NCBI RefSeq assembly: GCF_021155765.1
Contig: NC_060114.1
Span: forward strand, 8,315,001 to 8,379,000
DNA from: Diprion similis
Lineage: Eukaryota > Arthropoda > Insecta > Hymenoptera > Diprionidae
DNA: 64,000 nucleotides
Direction: 5' to 3'
The notes under the pieces were generated by a model that worked only from the letters and a program-made list of their open reading frames with translations, did no database searches and had not been told where the DNA came from. Numbering within the stretch: position 1 is the first letter of the stretch; every line of letters begins with the position of its first letter. A program made the translations under genes and the position numbers. Below, piece by piece: positions 25,467 to 35,280 of this stretch.

Positions 25467-25910
25467 AGAGCGTAGGACCAGCAGCGGAGAAATGACGATG
25501 AAAATCATGAGTTTTTCGGCCGTAACTTCTGAACCGTCGCTCGCAGCGCATTCGGACTGCGGGCAATCGATTTCTCCCCCAAAATTACGTCGGTATAGCG
25601 CCTGGAAGAATGTATTGCAGCACTTTCCAGTATTGTCGAAATTTTCGCAATAAATCCAAAGGGGTTAGCCATACTTCTTTACGCTAGCGATAAATTTCGT
25701 ACCTCCGAATCGACTTTTATCACACTTTTTCAACTCATTGGACCCTCAGGAACATAGTGAACGCTGCGAACAGAGCGTAGGAGCAACAGCAGAGAATATC
25801 TGAAGATTCTGCAAACTATGGCATCACTTTCGAAAGATGCGGAGCTGACATGGGGGGCAAGCTGGCCGTCATTTGAAAATGACCTCCGCACAAGCCAACC
25901 CACGGTCCAT

Positions 25911-26005
25911 GGATGTAATGTTGTGAGAGAAATCCATTGCGCGCAGTCTGGGGTCGCTACGAAGAACGGCCTAAAAGTTACGTCCGAAAAACATAAAACC
26001 TTCAC
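25911..26005 (-). repeat. Inverted, diverged relict of the satellite monomer
   Basis: Read on the minus strand, this segment aligns with the satellite around its landmark: GTTTTTCGGACGTAACTTTT matches GTTTTTCGGCCGTAACTTTT. The following GACTGCGCGCAATGGATTTC matches GACTGCGCTTAATCGATTCC, and the similarity continues into CATTACATCC. Similarity is roughly 70% by eye. It lies about 110 bp beyond the last direct monomer and points the opposite way. Confidence 0.7.
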
Positions 26006-26572
26006 AGATTATCTTGATTGATAGGTAACTAAAATCAAACAGTCACAGCTACACAATGTCAAACGCATTCCCGTATAGTCTATTCGTCTGTCTAATAATC
26101 CATTAATAAACATGTCGATTCTACGGGTTAAAAGTCATTATCACACAGAACTCGTCTGGTTATTTTTCCATCGTTCATATCAAGAACTGGTTCGTAACAG
26201 ACAATGGTGTATATCCCTGTTGAGCATGTATTCAAATAACATTATTCTTGTCGATGTGACTGACGTGCAGTCGGATTAACAATGCTTAATTTAGCTATAA
26301 TAAATTATGTCAAATGAATCAGGGTATATTGCATCTATAATATGTCGATACACGAAAATTTCAATCAGTGGTCATTTTATAATGATAATAATATACGACA
26401 CTGCATTATCTATCCGGGTACACATGATGGTAACAATAGTCCTCGTCGTCTTTACCGATCGTTCACCGACTGGAGTCGCACTAAGCAGAGGGCGCCGCTT
26501 GACAATGAATTTAGTTTATAAACTGTTGCGTCGTCAGATTTAAAATTGTTTCGAAAGACATTGCTGCCACTT

Positions 26573-26745
26573 ATTGGATCAACGGACATGCGGAAAATAC
26601 ATCTGGGATATCATAGGACCAACAACCGATGAAGTATGAAAGATATACGCGGAAATATTTGTTTTTAGGCAGGAATTTTTGATTCATAGCTCGCAGCGAC
26701 TTAGAACTACATGTAATTGTGTCATCTCGTATAATTACATATAAA
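26573..26745 (+). repeat. Isolated, highly diverged satellite monomer relict
   Basis: In direct orientation, CATAGGACCAACAACCGATG corresponds to the array's CGTAGGACCAGCAGCGGAGA. Further on, TTCATAGCTCGCAGCGACTT corresponds to ACTATCGCTCGCAGCGTATT with the same spacing, and CGTATAATTACAT matches the CGCAAAATTACGT segment. This is about 780 bp outside the array, so the satellite once reached further right or was seeded here. Confidence 0.5.
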
Positions 26746-28754
26746 CATTTAAACATCGTAGGTTCGCACAACTTCGTCCTTCTATTCAGTCTGGATGAGT
26801 CCTTTCTATATTCATTTGACTCGCAGAAATTTAAAAAAATAAACTGGAACATTTTAGGATCAGAAACAGTCGCAAACATACACAAGCCCTTCTGATTTCA
26901 TGTGGCTCATCGCTGTCATAGTTATACGCTATAGAAAATGAAAAACGGTGAAGTTTTTAAACTTGTCCAAATATCACGGTATTGAAAACACGTCCAGTGT
27001 TGAAAGTTCGGTACATAGATTTAGAATTATATTGTCCCACAACCCAAGAAATATTAGAATCTTACTGGATTAAAAAATCAACTTTAGCACTGATTATCAA
27101 ATATGAATAAATTATGCAGCTAGTTGAATTAAGAAGCATTCCTGCCTAAACTGGATCAAACCCTTGACTGAAATTGACTGTATCATCAGTTAAGTAATCT
27201 TCTCTTGTGATGGCAAAGAAACATCTATGCATGTGCCCTAAAGCTACGCAATATCTGCCCATTTCAATTTCAATGCAAATGACTCACGCAACGATTGTAA
27301 ATTTGACTAGCGATTATCTCGATTTCTACGTTGCCGTAGATACAAGGCAAGATGGAATTGAAAAAGAAGAACTTATCCAGATTCGATGTAAACGGTCCGC
27401 CATCATTTAAATTCCATTTGGTACCGGGAATCATGCTTGTCCGTAAGAATTATCCTGGTACATACCAATATCTACATTTTTCACTTTGGAATAATATGTT
27501 ATTCTGTTTTATCTGAGTGTTTTTCTCGTTTATTCAATCCATAAATGTCCGGTTGCGACAGTAACTGTGTGTGTTGATTCGCATTCTGTGTATATAGAGT
27601 CAATCGTGTATTCGTACGTATACACATATATTCAATACATATATATATATACGTTAATTCACTGTTCATGCATAATTCAGATCCCGTGATTCAGTCGTTC
27701 TTCGGCAGCATTTTTTTTATGTATTATCATTGCTTTTTTTCACGTTTTTCTTTGGAATTTTTCCTGTTTCATCTTTTTTTACCGCTGATCTCTCTATGAC
27801 TAACCAAAACGTGAGTTCAAGGCTTTCCAGTTGTGGTTTTAATTCTTACGCCGTCGAAGTGGCATTCTTTGTATTGAAAACAGCACATATAAAATTTCGA
27901 GGTGTATGTATAAGTATAAAGCAAACACGTCCGACATTATACGGAAGTCGTCTCTCCATTTTGAAACTTTCCATCGTTAAATTTCTTCACAGTAATTACA
28001 TCGCAGGGTCTATCCACGTAGAGAATTTACACGTCTAAGACTGAGTAGATATAGTAAACTATGAGTTACGTATACACGGTTATAAGGTCAAATGTGGCGC
28101 GAGCAAAGGAGAAATTAGTACGTATATGAACGTTCTTGAGCGTGGTAGTCTATGTATTATAATTGTCCATCAGCAGAGCTCGAGGAAAGCAAATAGAAAG
28201 TAAAAGCGCCGATTTCTTACCGAATTGAATTTTGCTAATTTCTGAACATTGCCAGAGGCAAACATAACCTTGAAAAAAAAATTGGAAAGAGCAGGAAATC
28301 TGCACATCGTACCCACTAAAAACGGTGGGTGAGGAAAAAAAACACGTTCAAAAATCCCATATTATAAAGTTTCAGCCATCAATGCGTCGGCTGGCATATA
28401 ATTGGTAAAATGAAAGATTGTTGCAAACATTTGAGAACGAAAGGTGCCCTCGGGTCACGACTGACATTTCCTTTTCACAACTGGTATTTCTCTTACCATC
28501 TTAAAATTATAATAACAACAGTAATAATTCAATAACCCACACACACTTTATTTTGTAGAGGGAGGCTACGATCGACTTTCAAGGTTTCAGGTTGGGGGAA
28601 GGCCCTGCAGGGCATAACAACTTAGCGAAATACCGACGCGTAAATTTATCCAACCCAACCTAATCTAACATATAATTTATTTATGCAAATCACGTGCGGA
28701 AAAGGATATAAAACGGATAAAACGTCTGGTCATTGTTCTTTTTGGTTCTTTAAT

Positions 28755-28856
28755 ATAATAATAATGATAATGATAATAATAATAATACTTCTATTACCAT
28801 TTACTTCTACTGCTATTATTATTATTATTATTATTGTTATTATTATTACTATTATG
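28755..28856. repeat. AAT/ATT microsatellite with opposed halves (potential hairpin)
   Basis: The left half is AATAATAATGATAATGATAA-like and the right half ATTATTATTATTATTATTGTT-like, separated by about 25 bp, so the two arms can pair. Confidence 0.75.
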
Positions 28857-29517
28857 TTGAAACATCTTTGTAATTATTTCTTAGTTCGTAATCTTGTTTC
28901 TTCTGCTTCGTATATTCGATTCAATTCTTTACCAAAATTTTTCGTCATGGTCGACACTTAATAGCTAGGCAATAAGAATGGCGCGATTTGCGACAATAAC
29001 TGTTTGATAATGCTGATTTACATATAGTAATAGTAATAATAATAATAGTAAGAAGACATTGTCTTCCGTTTGAAATCGTTTTTTTTGTAATGTAACTACG
29101 ATCACAGCAATGTCAATCATTCGGTTATTGTCGGGAAATCGCCCCTCCGAGGAGTTTTGTTTGTTGTTAATTTTTTTTTTTTTAATCAATATCATATATA
29201 CATATAAAGTCTCTCTAGGTAGTTTTGTTTGTGTTCTCTTGCTGCCGAGTAGAGGCAACGGCGTTTTTCTTTCTCTTTCCTCTTGATGGTTATTTTAAAT
29301 TACTTTTACCCCTGAGGCTGCGGCGAGAACGGTACTCGTGTAACGTCCGCATGTGTTGATGGACCGGAATTTTAGAGAAGGTGGATTTTAGCCTGTCCCT
29401 GTCTCTCGTTCCGTTCAAGCAAAACGACGCAGAACGACACGCTGAATGGGGTTGTTTCTTAAGTGCTAATTTGTTTGGCGCGGGCACTTGTGTTTTCTTT
29501 ACTTCTTTCTATTACAA

Positions 29518-31328
29518 TTACTTCTTGACGCTGAAGCCGTCACCAGTTGGGTCCAGCAGCCATGGGTAATTGTTCGGGCATTCCATGCACGTTATCAGTC
29601 GCAATGTTTCACCAGGCAACTCCCTTGTCGTTAGGGGACACGCGTTTGGCAAAGAACAGTAGGGCTGACCCTTCTCGTCGCAAGTCTCCTTCCAGTTTTG
29701 GAAATCGCGAAGATTAGAAAGTTCCGTTGGTGTCTGGATCCATTTGATGACCTAGGTTTGGAAAATAAGACAACAAGAATAATAAGCCAGTGCTCAAATT
29801 GTTTCTAAATCGTTTCAATTGAAGTGAAAGACGAAGAGGGTCTCAAACTCACCTGGACCATTGTAACGAAGTAGACGTCGTTCCTGGCGAGCATCTCATC
29901 GATGAACTTGATCAGTTCCTCTTTGTACTCCTTCTTGCTCTTCAGCCACGAGGCGTGGAAGTTCAGACTGAGCGGGGCTCGGTTGGTATTGTAGTGTCGG
30001 TTGAAGTTGTGCCTAAGGAGCCTGGCGAACTGGTCACCGGACTGAATGTTGGAGCAAGAGTCGACGAGATGGCAACCCGGCAGAGACTCGTCGAAGGTCG
30101 GATCGTCCCTGCGGTCGAGTTCGTTCATCACCATTTCCCAGACTGGATGTGACCTGGAGGGACAGTTGCCGCCGTTACCGTTGCACTTGTGGGGCATCCT
30201 GAAGTACAGAGTGTACGGCCAGATCGGCACGCGGCCGAGTGAAGCGGTGATCGAGGCGTCGTAGACGAAGAATTGGTCGGCCATCATCTCGAACTGTTTG
30301 TTGCCACCGACGCGGAGGTACGGGGCACGCATACCGATTATCGAGCCGTCGCTGATGTTCGCGAACCTCTCAATGATCAGACGGGCTCCGGCCATCTCGG
30401 CCAGCCAGTCGTCGTAGGATCCTTGAGTCCAGTACTGCGGGTCGTCCTTGTGCGTCAGGGAGAAGACGCCGATCTCGTGGCCTCGTCTGTGCAGATCCTG
30501 GACCGCCGAGTAGTTTGTGTACTTGTGGGAGACGAAGAACGTCCCTCTTATCTGGCAACCGTTCGGATTCAGACGACCGTTGAACACGTCGTCGTACAGA
30601 TCGATGTTGTCAACGTTAACCGCGCCGTTAAACGTCAGTGTGATCATCTGTGGCACCTGTTGGATGTCGATATTTCCCGGAATCCGCGTTCCGTCCGCCG
30701 AGCAGTAACAGTCCGGCAACACGCACTGCGTGGGGTCGCAATCTGGGGCCCGATTTGGGTCCGTTTCAACCGCTGCGGCAAAGGGAAAAAAAGAATTCAG
30801 TTTTGTGATCATGAGGATGTGCCTTGACTCATTCCCGTGTCTATTCAAAATAAAGTAGAAGGAAAATATGGTGAAAATTATCCTCGACACTTCATTTACG
30901 GTCAGGATAAGGAAAAATGGTCAAGACTACTATATTTTGGGTAAGGTGAACTGTGAATTAAGGTTCAGGCCCCAAAAATCGATGCATGAACCATATTTTT
31001 GTCAGGCAGTGTGGCAAACCATGGCAGAAAAACTTTACTCACTGCAAGCATTTTCGTCGGATTCGTCCTTGCAGTCAGGTTTCCCATCGCAGAAAAATTC
31101 CTTCTCAACGCAGTCACCGTTGCCGCACGATAATTTGCCCTCAGGGCAAACTGGCACGTCGGTTTTCAGAATTGGAAGAACCTTGCGGGGTTCTGTAAAG
31201 TATGCAATCATGATACCATGAATCAAGCGACATAAAAAAGGTACGTAATACACTGAGGATAATTTTTGTGTGTTCCAAGACCCTTTTTGTATGTGAATAT
31301 TAAAGGTGGGTATAAAGTATGTTGTTGT

Positions 31329-31383
<55 letters not shown>

Positions 31384-32733
31384 AATACAGCTTATATAAA
31401 AGTGAATATTATGTACAATTATTGTGGTATAATATAATATTGTGTATACTGGGGGAGTGAATGGAGGGGACCAAACGACCAATTTTTTCTTTGGTTCCTC
31501 ATTCTGCATCACAATTATCATTACAACTAAACACGTAGGTGACCCGACGACAAGCTGTGACCCGGGGGAATTCATTCGTTGGCTCACGGCCGACGCACAC
31601 GTAATCAACCGCATATTGCATATAAAAGAGATTTAATTGGTAAAAGAAAGAGAGATATAATGCTTGAGTGAAAACAGAGACACGTATAACACAGAGTGAA
31701 CATAGATCAGTGATGCGCACATAAATTACAAATATGCCGAGAGAAGAAAGAGTGAAAAAAGAATACAGATTGAAATAAAATTGATTAACCGTAATTACAG
31801 AAAATTGATAGACAAACAAATAAACATATATAACACAAAAAGCTGGAGAGAAATAAGAACGTGCCACGAAAAAAGCTTATTAGAGCACATCTATAACGAG
31901 TCCTAATAATAGTAATAAAAGAGGAGTATTATGGACAGACAGAGAGAGTAGGCAGGAAAGGGATAGAAAAGAGATCGAGAGAGAGAGAGAGAAAAAGAGA
32001 GAGAGTGGTTTACCGATTGAACGGCTCGGAGATTTTCGAAAAGCAAGAGCCATCGAGAATCGTGTCAGAGAAACGGATGTACCTCCAGGTGGAATATGTA
32101 CACACAGACATTCGGAATGAACACATAGATTGGCACAGTTTAGATCGTAACTAGCGCGTGAACATCCAGGTCGGTCGGTTTAGAGAGAAAAGAAAAAAAT
32201 ATAGGTACGTAGACAGATATATTCTATATCCATATATATATTTTTTCTCTGTTGTATATCCGAAGCGTTTGTTAACAGCTAATTGGTTATCAGTGCATCA
32301 TCATCATCATTATCATCATTGCGATGTGTATCAGTATACAGTGATCGGTTAATCACTAAAAGATGAAATCGACTGATCGATTGGTAAGTAAGTGCAATAG
32401 TGTAGTGGTTGGTGGTGGTGGTTATATACTATAATACTATACACTAGAAATTGAGATATAATATATAATATAAGCATCAAGAAAAGCGGTTTTTGTAAAT
32501 AATTGTTAGTCACGATATAAGGATGAGTGGTGAAAATATGTATAATTAACTCAAGAGGAGAGAAAAACAAAACTGAATGAATGAATATATATAAAAACAG
32601 TATAAAGAGAGAAAGATGTGTTTTTAAAGGAAAAAAAAACAATCTTCTTCGACTTTGTCTGTAGTCGTTCGCTGGTTTGAAACTATTTTTTGCGTATTTC
32701 ACAATGTTCAAAACCAGCGAATGAATGTTTATG

Positions 32734-32779
<46 letters not shown>

Positions 32780-35217
32780 CAAATATATATGGTGGTGCGT
32801 TGCGTGTATAATAATGACGTTAGTCGTCGATGTGCGTGCTACGGCGCGAGTCTACGATGACCACGGCCCTCCTCTCCATCACTATCAGGAATTGAGAATA
32901 AGAGAAAGAGAGAAAAAAAAAATCAGACCAACGAAATATTAAATGGCGGATGAAAAATCCAGCCAACTTTCCAACGAAAATTGAATGTGTGACGGCGTCG
33001 AGAGGAGGGCCTCAAGTTCAACCCCGGTCGTCACTTACTCTCGAGCTTGTCACAGTTGGTGACCTTGCCCTTCCAGTCGCAGGTTTGTTTTTCCAGGTCA
33101 AAGGCCAGTCCGCTGGGGCAGGTGACCGGCTTCAGGCCAGACTTTGTGCACCTGGAGGTGGAAAAGGGGACTTCAGTTTGATAGGTAATATTGAAAGAAG
33201 CTTACTCTCGATCTGATCGCAGTTCTTGACGTTCTGCTTCCAGTCGCAGGTCTGCCTCTCGATGTCGAATGCCAGACCGGTTGGACACTTTACTGGGGCA
33301 AGCCTGGTCACCCCGATTTCACTGGCTTTGTCGCACCTAGACGGTTTCCGATTTAGATAATGACATGAAAGTGTCTATTCATTTTGCCCAAAGATGGCCA
33401 AAGAAAAAGAGAGATAGTCAGGAAAGATGTATGGAAAAGCCGTATTCAAATCAGTAGATTGAAATCAGGGAAACGATACGAGACCTTGACTCGCGACGGT
33501 GGCTCGAAAGACACGAGAAAATAAGAATAAGAATCAGAAATAAAATAAAGAGCGGCAAAAGAAACACTACAAAAAGTTTTAGGCACTCAAAGGAGTCTAA
33601 AGACGCGAGTTGCTGCTTTGTTGAAACTAGATTGCCTTGAACGGGGCTAAAATCGCCTTGCGCGTCCAGTCTTGTGCAGGTCTGGCATGCTTTAGCCATA
33701 AATCAACACCTCATTCGAAACACGCACACTTTTAATACCATGGCCGTAAAAGGTCCTGAACGAGGAGTCGAGCTTTTACCGTTAAGATCAAACCGGTCAC
33801 CAGTAAAAGTGTCGACCATTTAATTACGTCGGAGTATATTCAAACGTGCATGAGGTGTCGGGTTTTTATGTGGTCAGACTTGAGGCCTTGGTGATCGGCC
33901 GACTGGCGCGAACCAACGGCATTCTATTGTTACCTTGGAATATACCTAACAAGGCTTTAAATAGATGCGGCGGGTTTCCTTTTACGTGGAAGGAATCGCT
34001 AATATCAGGTATACATTAGCGATGGGAAAGGAACTCGACACGAGGGGTCATTGTGCCGTGAATGAAATACAGGAATTCAATACTCGAGAAAAAGAATTAG
34101 TGGAATTACTCACGGATTGAGTTTGAAAGGGATGCACAAAACAGAAACAAACATGAAACAAAGAGAACATACACTGCTGTACGGAAAGTTAGAGAGACAG
34201 AGACGTGAGAAGTGTAGAGAATCAAGTTGTTCTTACCTTACGACGTCACGACAGTCGCCATCGATTTTGAGACGGAAGTATTCTTCTCCCGGCCTGTCCT
34301 GGCAAAGTTCTTCTGCATCGGGTTCGTTAGAGTCACCCTCCTCGTCTTGTGCCCTCACCGAAACTGAAAAGAGAAAGGAAAATTGCACGCGGTTTCGTTT
34401 GTGCAGAGATATGTGGGAGCAGTGGAATTACGGGTTAGCGTGTGCCAACAGTGTCTCTGTTCACAAGCTGCACCGCCTGAGGGGTTCACTGAACTCCCGT
34501 AGAAATAGAAAGTCTTGAAAATGTCAGGGCAACCGAGGGAAAGCGACAGTGGTTCCCCGAACTCGGTCCAGCTAAGTCGATCTTAATACCAGATTCGTCG
34601 AGAGTAGGAGAAGTCGAATGAGGTCAAACCATTCTCGCCTCGAAGAATCTCGTAACGAATCCGATCGAGACTTGCCAGATCATTAGCCGCCTACCAACTC
34701 CGATCATCACATTAAAATGTTACTTCGCACCTGAGCTCCTCTTCGACTTTCACTATCTTTTCCATGATTAGCATTGATCTTATCATCGGTTTAACCGATT
34801 TGCAATTTCAAAACCGTCAAGTACAGTTAAGACATTGAAAACATCAAGTACTGTTCGGACCATCAGTAGACAATGAAAGTGAAAAGAAACCCCCTCAAAA
34901 GCTCAGAACCCAGTCACGATAGTTGTAAAACAGACTTTTCACCCTCAGAAGATAGCAATTTTTCAATGCTGGGTACAAGAATGACACCAATGTTGTGATT
35001 GACTATTGTTAGGGCCGTCTAAAAAGAGTCAGACTAAATGATAATAAAGGTAGTGTTAACTGCGAGAAGTGCACAGAAGTTCGTAGCCATGGGTAATGAC
35101 AGGTTAGAACGATTCGTACGTCGGTTTATGATATAGCGGTGCGTGTAGTTTGTATGATTGCAACTCACCGGCAAAGAGACACAAGGCTCCCAGTAGTAAT
35201 CGTATCTTCGGCGACAT
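29518..35217 (-). CDS. verm: Vermiform-type chitin deacetylase (CDA2): CBM14 + LDLa + NodB, alternatively spliced
   Basis: Exons on the minus strand: 35,217-35,169; 34,363-34,237; exon 3 as either 33,336-33,206 or 33,151-33,039; 31,192-31,043; 30,772-29,853; 29,751-29,518. All phases agree, giving 530 residues with the nearer exon 3 or 536 with the farther one. Order of parts (530-residue form): signal peptide MSPKIRLLLGALCLFA; a chitin-binding peritrophin-A domain (Cys 37-92); an LDLa domain (Cys 112-146, ending CKDESDENAC); then a NodB polysaccharide-deacetylase domain ending PWLLDPTGDGF. Such proteins are secreted to the apical matrix, where they bind and modify chitin in cuticle and trachea. 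Motif 1 reads TFNG (193-196) instead of TFDD, and motif 2 reads FSLTH (250-254) instead of HSxxH, so the catalytic Asp and two metal ligands are missing. RAPYLR and FHASW are kept. I recall this pattern as typical of CDA2 proteins. The 5' exon lengths parallel those of serpentine at 49-52 kb. Confidence 0.93.
31332..31379. repeat. (AT)n microsatellite in a vermiform intron
   Basis: 48 bp of perfect alternating AT, in the intron between vermiform exons 3 and 4. Confidence 0.95.
31974..32006. repeat. GA-rich microsatellite in a vermiform intron
   Basis: A GAGAGA tract with short A interruptions. It lies about 0.8 kb upstream of exon 4 in transcript direction, so it is pyrimidine-rich on the transcribed strand. 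Confidence 0.7.
32736..32777. repeat. (TA)n microsatellite in a vermiform intron
   Basis: About 42 bp of perfect TA repeats in the same 1.85-kb intron as the (AT)n run at 31,332. Confidence 0.95.
33039..33151 (-). other. verm: Vermiform alternative exon 3, downstream (shorter) version
   Basis: 113 nt, between the acceptor CCACCTCCAG and the donor GTAAGTGA. It encodes RCTKSGLKPVTCPSGLAFDL and ends TCDWKGKVTNCDKLE. Only 54 nt separate it from the upstream version. Using both exons would add 244 nt and shift the frame, so just one can be used per functional transcript. Confidence 0.88.
33206..33336 (-). other. verm: Vermiform alternative exon 3, upstream (longer) version
   Basis: 131 nt, preceded by the acceptor CCGTCTAG and followed by the donor GTAAGC. 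It encodes the second half of the chitin-binding domain, starting RCDKASEIGVTRLAPVKCP and ending TCDWKQNVKNCDQIE. It enters in phase 2 and leaves one base, exactly like the other version. It carries six extra residues between the first Cys and the CP(T/S)GLAFD core. Confidence 0.88.
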
Positions 35218-35244
35218 GGTAGTCGTCGGCGGTACCGAAAGCGT

Positions 35245-35280
35245 CTGGACAAGCCGCGCCCTCTCGCCCCTCTATATGAG
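35245..35280 (-). promoter_or_regulatory. Probable core promoter of vermiform
   Basis: On the minus strand a TATA-like CATATAGAG lies about 56 bp upstream of the ATG (plus-strand CTCTATATGAG at 35,270-35,280). Transcription would start near 35,245, leaving a 5' UTR of about 27 nt. Placement is by motif and spacing only. Confidence 0.4.

Larger units (their letters stand above)
7625..25797 (+). repeat. Satellite DNA array, 312-bp monomer, about 58 units
   Basis: A head-to-tail array. The landmark GCCGTAAC begins at 7,735 in the first recognisable unit and at 25,519 in the last. The distance of 17,784 bp is exactly 57 x 312, so no net insertion or deletion separates them. Core monomers differ at only a handful of positions by eye. 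The first unit and the last (from about 25,520) are strongly diverged. Two main variants exist: type A (CTATCGCTCGCAGCGTATTG) and type B (CTATTGCTCTCAGCGTATTG, followed by GGGCTGCG). Each monomer holds a near-invariant block, AATCCAAAGGGGTTAGCC, and a small dyad, ATGAAAATCAT. The open frames of 66 codons (plus) and 88 codons (minus) in each unit begin at TTG or GTG, not ATG, so I treat them as non-coding. Possible roles are heterochromatin or a centromeric satellite; this is inferred from structure only. Confidence 0.97.
25798..29517. other. Spacer between the satellite and vermiform, including the probable vermiform 3' end
   Basis: Apart from the two satellite relicts there is no convincing gene. 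AT-rich microsatellite sequence lies at 28,755-28,856. The vermiform 3' UTR must extend down from 29,517; a minus-strand AATAAA near 28,677 is one possible signal. Open frames here are short and lack recognisable domains. Confidence 0.5.

Noticed and set aside
7735..25797. Hammerhead ribozyme or CENP-B box in the satellite monomer
   Set aside because: No CTGATGA plus GAAA core on either strand, and the TTTCGGAATCGATTT region does not fit the CENP-B box pattern.
7625..25797. CRISPR array
   Set aside because: The 312-bp unit is repeated throughout without unique spacers, and the setting is an animal genome.
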